A stretch of DNA of 45,417 nucleotides from a virus, in the IMG/VR virus record IMGVR_UViG_3300046167_000102, positions 1 to 45,417 of that record; one strand, given 5' to 3'. The notes beneath the pieces were generated by a model. It saw only the letters and a list, made by a program, of their open reading frames with translations. It was not told the origin of the DNA and ran no database searches. Shown one piece after another: positions 1 to 8,062 of the stretch. The position numbers and the translations under genes are program-made. How positions within the stretch are numbered: the first letter of the stretch is position 1; every line of letters begins with the position of its first letter.

Positions 1-2
1 AA

Positions 3-35
3 CTGCAAGAAAAACAAGAGCTTACAGAAAAGTAA
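3..35 (+). CDS. C-terminal end of an upstream gene (partial)
   Basis: An open frame enters from the left edge and ends with TAA at 33-35, encoding only LQEKQELTEK. It stops one base before the ATG of the next gene, the tight spacing typical of this late operon. The charged, Gln/Glu-rich tail suggests a soluble or coiled-coil end, but no family can be assigned from ten residues. Confidence 0.4.
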   Translation: MQEKQELTEK

Positions 36-36
36 A

Positions 37-327
37 ATGAAAGAAGGATACATAAAAAGAGCTACATCAACTATACCATTTGGATATCAGTTAGCTGAAG
101 AAGCTAGTTCTTTTTTAAAACCTGTTGAAGAAGAGTTAGAAGCTTTGCAGATTGCAGAGAACATGGTAGTCAATGAAGAGATATCGTTACAGGCTGCATG
201 TGATTGGTTAGAATATAAAACGGACAGACGCATGTCTGCTCCGGGACTTAAAAAACACATAGATAAAAAGTATGGATTACGAAGCGAAAGATTGGGAACT
301 GAACCCACATCTTTACTTGCAAGATAG
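37..327 (+). CDS. Putative terminase small subunit / DNA-binding protein
   Basis: This 96-residue protein sits directly upstream of, and overlaps by 56 bases, the large terminase gene, which is the usual place for a small terminase subunit that recognises phage DNA for packaging. Residues about 50-80 (from EEISLQAACDWL to the lysine-rich LKKHIDKKYG) look like a helix-turn-helix: a helix, a short turn containing Arg-Arg-Met-Ser, and a basic recognition helix. The N-terminal half is acidic and helical. I do not recognise a named family with certainty; it could instead be a resolvase-like HTH protein. The assignment is by position and fold, not by a diagnostic motif. Confidence 0.5.
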   Translation: MKEGYIKRATSTIPFGYQLAEEASSFLKPVEEELEALQIAENMVVNEEISLQAACDWLEYKTDRRMSAPGLKKHIDKKYGLRSERLGTEPTSLLAR

Positions 328-1921
328 CGAAGGCAATTTTGTAAAGAACAAAGATGGTACGCCTCGTAAGAAAGGTGGTAGACCTCCTAAAGATGCACAA
401 GATGCAGCACGTAGGACTATTACTCGTAAACAAAAGAACATCAGAAAACTTGAAGAGAAGCTAAACAACGCTAAGAAATCATTCAAGAAACAAAAAACAA
501 CACTTGAAAAGCTGGACAATACTAAAGAAGGTATTGTTACAGAAAGTGATTTAGATACATTACCCAAAGCTGTTAAAGAAGTACTTGATAATCATCATGT
601 ATTCTTCCATGCTAATGAAGGACCACAGACAGACTTCCTTGCTGCCGGTGAGAAAGATGTGTTATACGGTGGAGCTGCTGGTGGTGGTAAATCATACGCC
701 ATGATTGTTGACCCACTAAGATATGCACATAGGTCTGCACACAGAGCATTAATACTTAGAAGGTCTATGCCAGAGCTTAGAGAGATGATTGATAAGTCTC
801 GTGAACTATATCCACAAGCATTTCCCGGTGCTAAGTTCAGAGAAGTAGAAAAGCTTTGGAACTTTCCAAGCGGTGCAAAGGTAGAGTTTGGTTTCCTTGA
901 AAGAGATGCAGACGTATACAGATATCAAGGACAAGCATATAGCTGGATAGGCTTTGATGAAATAACCCATCTACCTACAGAGTTTAGTTGGAACTATCTT
1001 GCTTCACGTCTTAGAACAACAGACAAAGAAATAGAAACATACTTACGCTGTACTGCTAACCCCGGTGGTGTTGGCTCTCATTGGGTAAAGAAAAGATATA
1101 TAGAACCAAACGAATCAAACAAATCATTCAAAGGTAAAGACGGATTAACACGTAAGTTTATTCCTGCTAAGTTAGCTGATAACCCTTACCTAGCAGAAGA
1201 TGGTATATACGAGCAGATGCTTAAGTCATTACCTCCTATACAACGTAGACAGTTGCTTGAAGGTAACTGGGATGTAGCTGAAGGAGCTGCATTTGTAGAA
1301 TTTAGTCCTGAACATCATATAATTACACCATTTGAACTTCCTGTACACTGGGAAAGAGTCAAAGCAGTTGACTATGGTTATGCTGCAGAGAGTTGTTGCT
1401 TATGGGGAATAATGGATATAAATGACAATACTTTAATAATTTATAGAGAATTATACCGAAAAGGCTTGACAGGAGAAGAATTAGGTGCTATAATAACTGA
1501 TATGGAGACAGAAGACCCTTTCTCAGTGAACGGTGTCTTAGATACTGCAGCATGGGCAAGAACAGGAACAACTGGTCCAACTGTAGGAGAAAGTTTAGTT
1601 AAGGCTGGTCATAAGTTAAGACGAGCTGATAAGAATAGAATACAAGGTAAGATACAAGTACACGAGTATTTAAAGGTTAGAGAGAATGGTAGACCTAAGT
1701 TACAGATATTTAATACATGTCCTAACTTAATAAGAGAGTTACAGTCTATACCATTATCTAAAACTAACCCTGAAGACGTAGATACAAAAGCTTCAGACCA
1801 CGCATATGATGCATTACGTTATATGATAATGAGCAGACCAAGAATGGAAAGCCCATTAGAACGTATAAGAGGTTTAAAACGTGAGATGTATAGACCAGTA
1901 GACTCAACCTTTGGTTATTAA
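272..1921 (+). CDS. terL: Terminase large subunit (packaging ATPase-nuclease)
   Basis: The motor that pumps DNA into the prohead and cuts it. The N-terminal ATPase domain has a Walker A loop GGAAGGGKS at residues 133-141 and a Walker B with catalytic Asp-Glu at 229-230 (IGFDEITHL), followed by a coupling segment TANPGG. The C-terminal RNase H-like nuclease shows its first acidic residue at D367 (VDYGY) and the last cluster at D509/D513 (SDHAYDALRY). The first about 90 residues are basic and coiled-coil-like. At 549 residues it is complete. The ATG at 272 lies inside the preceding small-subunit-like gene, implying coupled translation. It is followed by the portal gene after 5 bases. Confidence 0.95.
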   Translation: MDYEAKDWELNPHLYLQDSEGNFVKNKDGTPRKKGGRPPKDAQDAARRTITRKQKNIRKLEEKLNNAKKSFKKQKTTLEKLDNTKEGIVTESDLDTLPKAVKEVLDNHHVFFHANEGPQTDFLAAGEKDVLYGGAAGGGKSYAMIVDPLRYAHRSAHRALILRRSMPELREMIDKSRELYPQAFPGAKFREVEKLWNFPSGAKVEFGFLERDADVYRYQGQAYSWIGFDEITHLPTEFSWNYLASRLRTTDKEIETYLRCTANPGGVGSHWVKKRYIEPNESNKSFKGKDGLTRKFIPAKLADNPYLAEDGIYEQMLKSLPPIQRRQLLEGNWDVAEGAAFVEFSPEHHIITPFELPVHWERVKAVDYGYAAESCCLWGIMDINDNTLIIYRELYRKGLTGEELGAIITDMETEDPFSVNGVLDTAAWARTGTTGPTVGESLVKAGHKLRRADKNRIQGKIQVHEYLKVRENGRPKLQIFNTCPNLIRELQSIPLSKTNPEDVDTKASDHAYDALRYMIMSRPRMESPLERIRGLKREMYRPVDSTFGY

Positions 1922-1926
1922 AAAAT

Positions 1927-4125
1927 ATGGCAGAAGATAGAAATACATTTTTAAACGCTGATAGCATCTACGAAGAAGTTGAAGGAGAGTCTGGAGTAAC
2001 ACTTACACTTGAAGAAGACCAACAAAGAAATCTTATTGGTATTATTAAAGGGCGTTATGCTCAAGCTGAAGAAGCTAGACAAACTGATGAGACTCGTTGG
2101 TTAAAAGCGTATGAGAACTATAGAGGTCTATATGCTAAAAGTGTTAAGTTTAGAGAATCAGAAAAGTCTAGAGTATTTGTAAAAGTTACTAAGACTAAAG
2201 TACTAGCAGCTTTTGGACAGCTTGTTGATGTTATCTTTGGTACAGGTAAGTTTCCAATAGGAATTGCTGAGACTAAAATACCTGAAGGTGAAACAGACTT
2301 TGCACATCTTGATACATCTAATCCTACACCCGGTTTAGAAACTACTCCAGAAAACATAGGTAATAGACTAGAAGACGAACCTAATCCATATGATGTTGGT
2401 TACGAAGGAGATGGTAGAACTTTAAAACCCGGTGCAAGTTTTTACAACGGTATGTTTGAAGATAGTCTTGAAGACAAAGCTGAAGAAGCTGGTATTCTTT
2501 CAGACGGTACAAGTCCTGACCCACAGGCAATAGAAGTATCTCCTGCACAAAGAGCTGCAAGAAGAATGGAGAAACTTATCCATGACCAGATTGAAGAATC
2601 AAATGGAAACTCAGAATTAAGAAATGCTCTTTTAGAATCTGCTTTACTTGGTACAGGGATTGTAAAAGGACCATTTAACTTTAACAAGAAACTTCACAAG
2701 TGGGATACAGATGAAGAAGGTAACAGAACCTATAACCCATTAGAAGTTAGAGTACCTAGAATAGAGTTTGTTAGTTGTTGGGATTTTTATCCTGACCCTA
2801 ACGCTACTAACATGGATGAATGTGAATATATTATTCATAGACATAAAATGAACAGAAGTCAATTAAGGCAGTTACGTAATATGCCTTACTTTAATGATGA
2901 TGCAATACGTAGTGCTATTCAAATGGGTGCTAACTACGTAGAGAAAGATTTTGAAAGCCAGTTAAAAGATGATGCTAGAAGTGACGAAGATATAAACAGT
3001 AGTTACGAAGTCTTAGAATACTGGGGAATGATGGATGCAGAGTACGCCAGAGAAGTAGGTATTGACTTACCCGACAGCGTTGATGACCTAGATGAAGTAC
3101 AAGTAAACATATGGACATGTGGTACTTACTTGTTAAGGGCTGTACTCAATCCGTTCACTCCATATAGAATACCATACAACGCTTTCCCATACGAAAGAAA
3201 TCCATACAACTTCTTTGGTATTGGTGTAGCAGAGAATATGGATGATTCACAACAGATTATGAACGGTCATGCAAGAATGGCTATAGATAACTTAGCAATG
3301 TCTGGTTCTCTAGTGTTTGATGTAGATGAGTCTGCTTTAGTTGGTGGACAATCAATGGAAATATATCCGGGTAAAGTCTTTAGAAGACAAGCTGGAATGC
3401 CGGGACAAGCTATACACGGTTTGAAATTTCCTAATACATCACAAGAAAACTTAATGATGTTTGATAAGTTTAGACAACTTGCAGATGAACAAACAGGTAT
3501 ACCTAGTTATTCACACGGTCAAACAGGTGTTCAAAGCATGACAAGGACTGCTTCTGGTATGTCTATGTTATTAGGAGCATCAAGTTTAAATATTAAAACA
3601 GTTATCAAAAACCTTGATGACTTTTTATTAAAGCCACTAGGGGAGTCTTACTTCCAGTGGAACATGCAATTCCTAGAAGATGAGTTGGATGTTAAAGGTG
3701 ATTTAGAAGTTAAGGCTACTGGAACAAATAGCTTGATGCAGAAAGAAGTTAGAAGTCAAAGACTTACTATGTTCTTACAAACTGCACAAAGTCCTGCTAT
3801 TGCTCCGTTTGTTAAAATTTCTAAACTCGTAAGTGAACTTGCCTACAGCTTAGACTTAGACCCTGATGAAATACTCAATGACCCTGAAGAAGCTGCAATC
3901 ATGGCACAAATAATAGGAATGCAGAATGCTGGACAAACAAATGGCGAGGAAGCTCAACCCGGTGGTCAACAGCCCCCAATGGGAGGACCTGAAGGAGTAC
4001 CTCAACAACCTCAAGAACTTGGAGCTACAGGCACTGGCGGTGGCAACATCGGAACAGGAAATGTACCGGTTGCAGGGGAGAGTGAGTTCTCTGGTCAGGT
4101 TGGAGCAACTGGACAAGCAGGTTAA
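1927..4125 (+). CDS. Portal (head-tail connector) protein
   Basis: A 732-residue protein immediately after the large terminase and before scaffold and capsid, the canonical portal position. It is long compared with the T7 portal (about 536 residues) and nearer to P22-type portals (about 725). Recognisable portal-like features are an early helical region (residues about 30-75), a central conserved segment around YNFFGIG and MDDSQQIMNGH, and a C-terminal helix-rich wing and stem. The last about 60 residues are low-complexity, rich in Gly, Gln and Pro. That tail is encoded by bases that also encode a second protein in another frame (3926-4156), which probably explains its odd composition. Function is assigned from context and general family resemblance. 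Confidence 0.85.
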   Translation: MAEDRNTFLNADSIYEEVEGESGVTLTLEEDQQRNLIGIIKGRYAQAEEARQTDETRWLKAYENYRGLYAKSVKFRESEKSRVFVKVTKTKVLAAFGQLVDVIFGTGKFPIGIAETKIPEGETDFAHLDTSNPTPGLETTPENIGNRLEDEPNPYDVGYEGDGRTLKPGASFYNGMFEDSLEDKAEEAGILSDGTSPDPQAIEVSPAQRAARRMEKLIHDQIEESNGNSELRNALLESALLGTGIVKGPFNFNKKLHKWDTDEEGNRTYNPLEVRVPRIEFVSCWDFYPDPNATNMDECEYIIHRHKMNRSQLRQLRNMPYFNDDAIRSAIQMGANYVEKDFESQLKDDARSDEDINSSYEVLEYWGMMDAEYAREVGIDLPDSVDDLDEVQVNIWTCGTYLLRAVLNPFTPYRIPYNAFPYERNPYNFFGIGVAENMDDSQQIMNGHARMAIDNLAMSGSLVFDVDESALVGGQSMEIYPGKVFRRQAGMPGQAIHGLKFPNTSQENLMMFDKFRQLADEQTGIPSYSHGQTGVQSMTRTASGMSMLLGASSLNIKTVIKNLDDFLLKPLGESYFQWNMQFLEDELDVKGDLEVKATGTNSLMQKEVRSQRLTMFLQTAQSPAIAPFVKISKLVSELAYSLDLDPDEILNDPEEAAIMAQIIGMQNAGQTNGEEAQPGGQQPPMGGPEGVPQQPQELGATGTGGGNIGTGNVPVAGESEFSGQVGATGQAG

Positions 4126-4156
4126 AGAAGCAATTAACAGAAAAGAGGGAGAGTAA
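3926..4156 (+). CDS. Small helical protein overlapping the portal gene
   Basis: A 76-residue frame that lies for 200 of its 231 bases inside the 3' end of the portal gene, in another frame. It looks like a genuine protein: strongly helical and amphipathic, with a segment EMYRLQGRVSSLVRLEQL of a type I associate with small phage proteins encoded just after portals. The ATG at 3926 has AGGA 6-10 bases upstream; an alternative ATG is at 3941. It ends two bases before the next small gene. The portal tail it overlaps is low-complexity, as expected when one frame constrains the other. Function unknown. Confidence 0.65.
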   Translation: MLDKQMARKLNPVVNSPQWEDLKEYLNNLKNLELQALAVATSEQEMYRLQGRVSSLVRLEQLDKQVKEAINRKEGE

Positions 4157-4157
4157 T

Positions 4158-4331
4158 ATGTTAGGTTTTATACAATCAATAAACGAATGGATAGCAATAA
4201 TACCATCTATAGTAATGGGAGCATCTTTAATTTGCTCTCTTACTCCTACACCAAATGACGATATGTGGGTAGGTAAAGCTTATAAAATATTAGACTGGTG
4301 TGCATTAAACGTAGGTAAGGCGAAACAATAA
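4158..4331 (+). CDS. Small membrane protein, 57 aa
   Basis: A short gene between the portal-overlapping gene and the next structural gene, with GGGAGAG just upstream of its ATG. One hydrophobic span covers residues about 11-28 (WIAIIPSIVMGASLICSL), followed by a polar stretch TPTPNDD and a second weakly hydrophobic part around YKILDWCALNVGK. The type is familiar from marine phage genomes, but I know of no function. Its TAA overlaps the ATG of the following gene by one base (TAATG), so the two are translationally coupled. A membrane protein among head genes is unexpected; a role in packaging at the membrane or a minor virion role are guesses only. Confidence 0.7.
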   Translation: MLGFIQSINEWIAIIPSIVMGASLICSLTPTPNDDMWVGKAYKILDWCALNVGKAKQ

Positions 4332-4951
4332 TGAAAAAAGGATTATTACAAGAAGATAAATACCCAAACGAAGGCATTGAAGCTTTAGCTAAAAAAGCTC
4401 CAGAAGTTGTTGAACGTATGGGTTATGAAGAAGGTGGAGAAATAGATGACCAAATGTTAATGGTCATGACACCACCAATGAAATCTGAAATGGAATCTGA
4501 TGATGACATGGAAGATAACTACACAAGATTTATAATGGAAGAAGCATTAAGCGAAGAAGAAGAAGATATGCTAACTTCCAAACTAGAACAAGATGAACAA
4601 CTATCTATGTTATTTGATAAGATAATAGATGTTGCTCAAGAATTTGCTGGGTCTGGTCCTGTTAATGGACCGGGTTCAGGAGTCTCTGACAGTATACCTG
4701 CTAGGTTGTCTGACGGAGAATTTGTCTTTACTGCAAAAGCTGTAGAAGAAATCGGAGAAGACAGTTTAATGTCTATGATGAAAGACGCTGAAGCTAAAGC
4801 AGATGAGAGACAAGGTTTTGCTGAAGGTGAAATGGTAGAAGAAAAACCTCAGTCAATGTTATCTCAAACCGGTATTGTCCAAGAGGATGAAACTGCTAAA
4901 GGAATAACAGAAGATATGAGAAAAGAAGTTACTAAAAATATCTACAGCTAA
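4331..4951 (+). CDS. Putative minor virion protein with an SDSIPARLSDGEFV motif
   Basis: A 206-residue, very acidic protein. Residues about 112-137 hold a Gly/Pro-rich stretch leading to SDSIPARLSDGEFV and then a conserved-looking AKAVEEIGEDSL. That motif occurs, to my knowledge, in many phage virion-associated and tape-measure-like proteins, where its role is unknown. N-terminal residues 1-110 are rich in Glu, Asp and Met and may be disordered. Position between portal and scaffold suggests a head or internal protein. It is followed by a 136-base gene-free gap holding a direct repeat. No enzymatic motif is seen. Confidence 0.65.
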   Translation: MKKGLLQEDKYPNEGIEALAKKAPEVVERMGYEEGGEIDDQMLMVMTPPMKSEMESDDDMEDNYTRFIMEEALSEEEEDMLTSKLEQDEQLSMLFDKIIDVAQEFAGSGPVNGPGSGVSDSIPARLSDGEFVFTAKAVEEIGEDSLMSMMKDAEAKADERQGFAEGEMVEEKPQSMLSQTGIVQEDETAKGITEDMRKEVTKNIYS

Positions 4952-5012
4952 ACAAACTAACGATAAAGCCACCCTATTAGCGTAGGCACTTTATCATTTT
5001 AATAACCGAAAG

Positions 5013-5070
5013 GCTACCTTTACAAACAAGCCCTCTAGTCGACATAGAGCTACCTTGTGAAACAAGCCCT
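5013..5070 (+). repeat. 22-bp direct repeat upstream of the scaffold gene
   Basis: Two 22-base copies at 5013-5034 and 5049-5070 (gctacctt, three variable bases, then aaacaagccct) differ at only three adjacent positions and are offset by 36 bases. They lie in the 136-base gap before the scaffold gene. The second copy ends just before the GAGTAGGAG ribosome-binding region. The repeats suggest a binding or processing site, or an mRNA leader controlling scaffold and capsid output. The function is unknown. Confidence 0.6.
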
Positions 5071-5087
5071 GAGTAGGAGAATAGAAA

Positions 5088-5960
5088 ATGACTAATACAG
5101 TCCAACAGGAAGAACAAGCGAATCCTTATAACGCAAAGAAAGATTACCACGTAGAAGATAAACCTTTTACCCCTGCTAATCAATTATATTTTGAAGAGCC
5201 TTCTGAAAAGAATAAACTCTTTGATAGTGATGACATTACTGAAGTTAAGTCTACAGATAATGTTAAAACAGAAAATCTGGATACTCCTTATAAGAAACCA
5301 GATTATAAAAAAAGATATGATGATTTAAAAAAGCATTACGATAGTAAGCTTAACGAGTTTAAATCTAGAGAACAAGAGTTAATTGAAGAGGCTACTAGTA
5401 ATAGAACCGAATACAAAGCTCCTAAATCTCCAGAAGAACTAGAAGAGTTTAAAAATAACTATCCTGATGTTTATGAAGTCGTAGAAACCGTTGCTCATAT
5501 GCAATCTGAGACTAAAGCAAAAGTTCTAGAAGAACGCCTTAGTAAACTCCAAGAACGTGAGAATCAGTTAGTACGACAGAGTGCAGAGAAAAGATTAATG
5601 GAAAGACATCCTGATTTTGAAGATATCAGAAACAGCGATGACTTTCATGGTTGGGCAAAAGAACAGCCTAAGTCTATCCAAGACTGGATATACTCAAACG
5701 CTTCTGATGCTGACTTAGCTTCACGTGCTTTAGATTTGTTTAAAAAGGATTTTGGAATTGAACCTACTAAGACTGAGTCATCTTCTAAACAGACTAGAAA
5801 ATCTGCTGCTGATATGGTTTCTACTAAAACAAAAAGTATAGAACCTAATCAACAAAAGGTTTGGTCTGAAAAGGAGATTGCTGCAATGAGTGTTGCTGAA
5901 TTTGATAAATTTGAAAAAGAGATATCAGATGCAATGCAAGAAGGCAGAATCGTAAAATAA
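5088..5960 (+). CDS. Head scaffolding protein
   Basis: A 290-residue, highly charged, mostly helical protein placed directly before the major capsid gene, as scaffolding proteins are. The N-terminal third (residues 1-75) is polar and likely disordered. Residues about 75-180 form a long Lys/Glu coiled coil (KKRYDDLKKHYDSKL onward; LEERLSKLQERENQL). A basic, helical C-terminal end (from about residue 260) would be the capsid-binding part, as in P22 and T7. An AGTAGGAG ribosome binding site is well placed. Function is by composition and gene order; no specific sequence signature exists for this class. Confidence 0.8.
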   Translation: MTNTVQQEEQANPYNAKKDYHVEDKPFTPANQLYFEEPSEKNKLFDSDDITEVKSTDNVKTENLDTPYKKPDYKKRYDDLKKHYDSKLNEFKSREQELIEEATSNRTEYKAPKSPEELEEFKNNYPDVYEVVETVAHMQSETKAKVLEERLSKLQERENQLVRQSAEKRLMERHPDFEDIRNSDDFHGWAKEQPKSIQDWIYSNASDADLASRALDLFKKDFGIEPTKTESSSKQTRKSAADMVSTKTKSIEPNQQKVWSEKEIAAMSVAEFDKFEKEISDAMQEGRIVK

Positions 5961-5984
5961 CTATTATAACTAAAGGAATATATC

Positions 5985-6959
5985 ATGGCTCAATATTTTG
6001 AACCCTCAACTGATACCGATGCAAACTTTGCAAACTCCGTTAGTGGACAAACTAATAGTTTCTTCCTACCTTCCATATACTCTAAGAAAGTTCTTAACTT
6101 TTTCAGAAAGGCAAGTGTAGTTGAAGCTATTACTAACACCGACTATGCCGGTGAGATATCTGCTTACGGAGACTCTGTAAAAATCATTGGTGAACCAGTA
6201 ATCTCTGTATCTGACTATACAAGAGGTTCTGACACAACTGCAACTAAACTAACTGATGCTGAAACAACTCTTGTTGTTGATAGTGCTAAAGCTTTCAAAT
6301 TCATCGTAGATGATATTGAAACTAAAATGTCACATGTCAACTTCAAAGAAGTAGCTTCATCATCTGCTGCGTATGCTCTTAAAGATGCATATGATGCTGC
6401 TGTTCTAGCAACTATGTTTGCTGGATGTTCAGCTTCATCACCTGACCACATTATTGGTTCAGACAGTGCAACTGCTGATGCAACTTTATCACACGCAACT
6501 AACTCTGTAGACCTATTAGGTTCAGACGGAACTGGTGTAGATGCAATTGACCTTATGGCAAGATTTGCTAAACTATTAGACGAACAGAATGTACCTGAAG
6601 AAGGTAGATGGTTCGTAGCTCCTCCTTCATTCTATGAAGAATTAGCTAAAGCTGACTCTAAGTTAATGTCTGTTGACTTTAACGCTGGACAAGGCTCTAT
6701 CAGAAATGGCTTAGTATCAAGTGGTAAACTAAGAGGATTTGACATGTACAAATCTAACAATGTTGCTGCTACATCTAACGCTACTGGTAAATGTATGGCT
6801 GGTCACATTTCATCAACTGCTACTGCTAATACTATTCTTTCAACTGAAGTGTTGAGAGACCCATCATCATTTGGTGATATAGTAAGAGGCTTACATGTCT
6901 ATGGTGCGAAAGTACTTAGAGATGACGCTTTATGTAGTGCATTCTATGTAATTGACTAA
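5985..6959 (+). CDS. Major capsid protein
   Basis: A 324-residue protein after the scaffold, HK97-fold by expectation. Features consistent with major capsid proteins of marine podoviruses are an N-arm with NSFFLPSIYSKKVLNFFRKASV, a segment on binding or exchange of neighbours (GDSVKIIGEPVISVSDYT), and a C-terminal domain containing a PEEGRWFVAPPSFYEEL segment and a closing HVYGAKVLRDDALCSAFYVID. AAAGGA lies 8-13 bases before the ATG. Its 3' end is followed by a strong terminator, so capsid mRNA is probably made in excess of the tail genes. Confidence 0.92.
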   Translation: MAQYFEPSTDTDANFANSVSGQTNSFFLPSIYSKKVLNFFRKASVVEAITNTDYAGEISAYGDSVKIIGEPVISVSDYTRGSDTTATKLTDAETTLVVDSAKAFKFIVDDIETKMSHVNFKEVASSSAAYALKDAYDAAVLATMFAGCSASSPDHIIGSDSATADATLSHATNSVDLLGSDGTGVDAIDLMARFAKLLDEQNVPEEGRWFVAPPSFYEELAKADSKLMSVDFNAGQGSIRNGLVSSGKLRGFDMYKSNNVAATSNATGKCMAGHISSTATANTILSTEVLRDPSSFGDIVRGLHVYGAKVLRDDALCSAFYVID

Positions 6960-6968
6960 TTGTCACTC

Positions 6969-6990
6969 GGGGGAGGCTTCGGTCTCCTCC
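6969..6990 (+). terminator. cUUCGg hairpin terminator after the capsid gene
   Basis: A 9-bp stem (with two G-U pairs) closed by the very stable C(UUCG)G tetraloop at 6977-6982 begins 9 bases after the capsid stop codon and is followed by ACTTTTAAAA. The short T run makes it an intrinsic terminator or attenuator of partial strength. It could also protect the 3' end of the capsid message. The next gene begins 21 bases later with its own GGAG site. Confidence 0.8.
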
Positions 6991-7011
6991 ACTTTTAAAA
7001 GGAGATAAAAT

Positions 7012-7140
7012 ATGTACGGTAAAGATAAAAAAAAGAAAATGATGCACGGTGGTGTAGCTAAAAAGAAAATGATGAAAGGTGGTAAAGCTAAAAGAACTAT
7101 GTATAAAGACGGTGGAATGTCTAAAGCTAAACCTTGTTAA
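7012..7140 (+). CDS. Tiny Lys/Met/Gly-rich basic protein, 42 aa
   Basis: ATG at 7012, preceded by AAAGGAG, gives 42 residues dominated by Lys, Met and Gly (KKKMM, GGV, KGGKAKR), with a repeated KKKMMxGG pattern. Very basic, so it may bind DNA or RNA, perhaps packaged DNA. It ends with TAA two bases before the next small basic gene. No family recognised. Confidence 0.6.
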   Translation: MYGKDKKKKMMHGGVAKKKMMKGGKAKRTMYKDGGMSKAKPC

Positions 7141-7141
7141 T

Positions 7142-7288
7142 ATGAAAGTTAAAGCACCAAAAGGACACCATTGGATGAAACAAAAAAATGGTACGTTTAA
7201 ATTAATGAAACACACAGGTAAGTTTGTAAAACACAAAGGTGCAAGTTTAGAAGCAAACTTTCCAATTCAAAAGGTTCACAAAAAATAA
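7142..7288 (+). CDS. Tiny basic protein, 48 aa
   Basis: The ATG at 7142 directly follows the previous stop. The 48 residues begin MKVKAPKGHHWMKQKNGT and contain many Lys and His, with no acidic cluster. Its TAA overlaps the ATG of the head-tail adaptor gene by one base. The two adjacent small basic proteins lie between capsid and adaptor genes, where other phages have capsid decoration or head-completion proteins. The function is a guess. Confidence 0.6.
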   Translation: MKVKAPKGHHWMKQKNGTFKLMKHTGKFVKHKGASLEANFPIQKVHKK

Positions 7289-8059
7289 TGGCTACAACAT
7301 ATCTTGACATAACAAACGAAGTATTAAGAGAACTTAATGAAGTACCTTTAACGTCTGCAAACTTTGCAAACTGCTGTAGGTCTTCAGAAGTTTGTAAAAG
7401 ATAGTGTAAACAAAGCAATATTTGATATAGCCAATGAAGAACCACAGTTACCTTTCTTTGCTGCAGGACGTAAGTGGAGGCTACTGACCCTTTCTATGGG
7501 AACGTAACAGTAGCCTACAGTAGCAGGACAAAGATGGTACACATTAAAGTCTGATAGTTCTAGTATTACTACAGACTACTCATCAATAGATTGGGATGAC
7601 TTTTATGTTACAACAATCAACGTAAGTGGAGAAACAACACCTTATGTCTCTAAAGGTTTAAAGTTTCTTACTAATACAGACTGGACAAGATACTACAGAG
7701 ACAGTGAGAATGCAGATGATGCAGATACTCAAAACCATGGAGAGCCTAGATTTGTAATCAAGTCTCCTGACAATAGAAAGTTTGGATTAAGTCCAATACC
7801 TGATAAGGTTTATAATATACACTTTTATGCTTTTGTAAGACCGACTGCGTTATCAGCATATGATGACACAATCACTTTACCAGAGCAGTACAGTAATATA
7901 ATAACAGCTAGAAGTCGTTATTACATTTGGCAGTTTAAAGAAAGCCCACAACAAGCAGCTTTCGCATTGGATGATTATAAGAAAGGAATGAAGTATATGA
8001 AATCTAATCTTATGAATCCAGCTCCAAAGTATATGACAGACGATAGAACTTACTTTTAA
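7288..8059 (+). CDS. Head-tail adaptor / tail tubular protein A-like, frame broken by three indels
   Basis: The reading frame starts at the ATG at 7288 (MATTYLDITNEVLRELNEV, a typical adaptor N-terminus) and ends with TAA at 8057-8059, but it changes frame three times. There is one extra base near 7372, one missing base near 7473 (probably from an A run), and one extra C near 7515. Restoring them gives a continuous protein of about 256 residues with the motifs DPFYGNVTV, GQRWYTL, GLKFLTNTDW and a helical C-terminus ending MTDDRTYF. This fits the gp11-type ring protein below the portal. Because each frame stays coding-like right up to the break, I take these as sequence errors or very recent mutations. 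Assignment is by order and general resemblance. Confidence 0.7.
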
Positions 8060-8062
8060 AAT

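Noticed and set aside
4977-5183. A 68-codon minus-strand frame over the scaffold leader
   Set aside because: Hydrophobic, antisense to the repeats and scaffold start, no ribosome site; explained by AT-rich sequence.
7288-7420. Programmed ribosomal frameshift in the adaptor gene
   Set aside because: Three changes in about 145 bases are needed, in different directions, with no slippery heptamers; sequence error is simpler.
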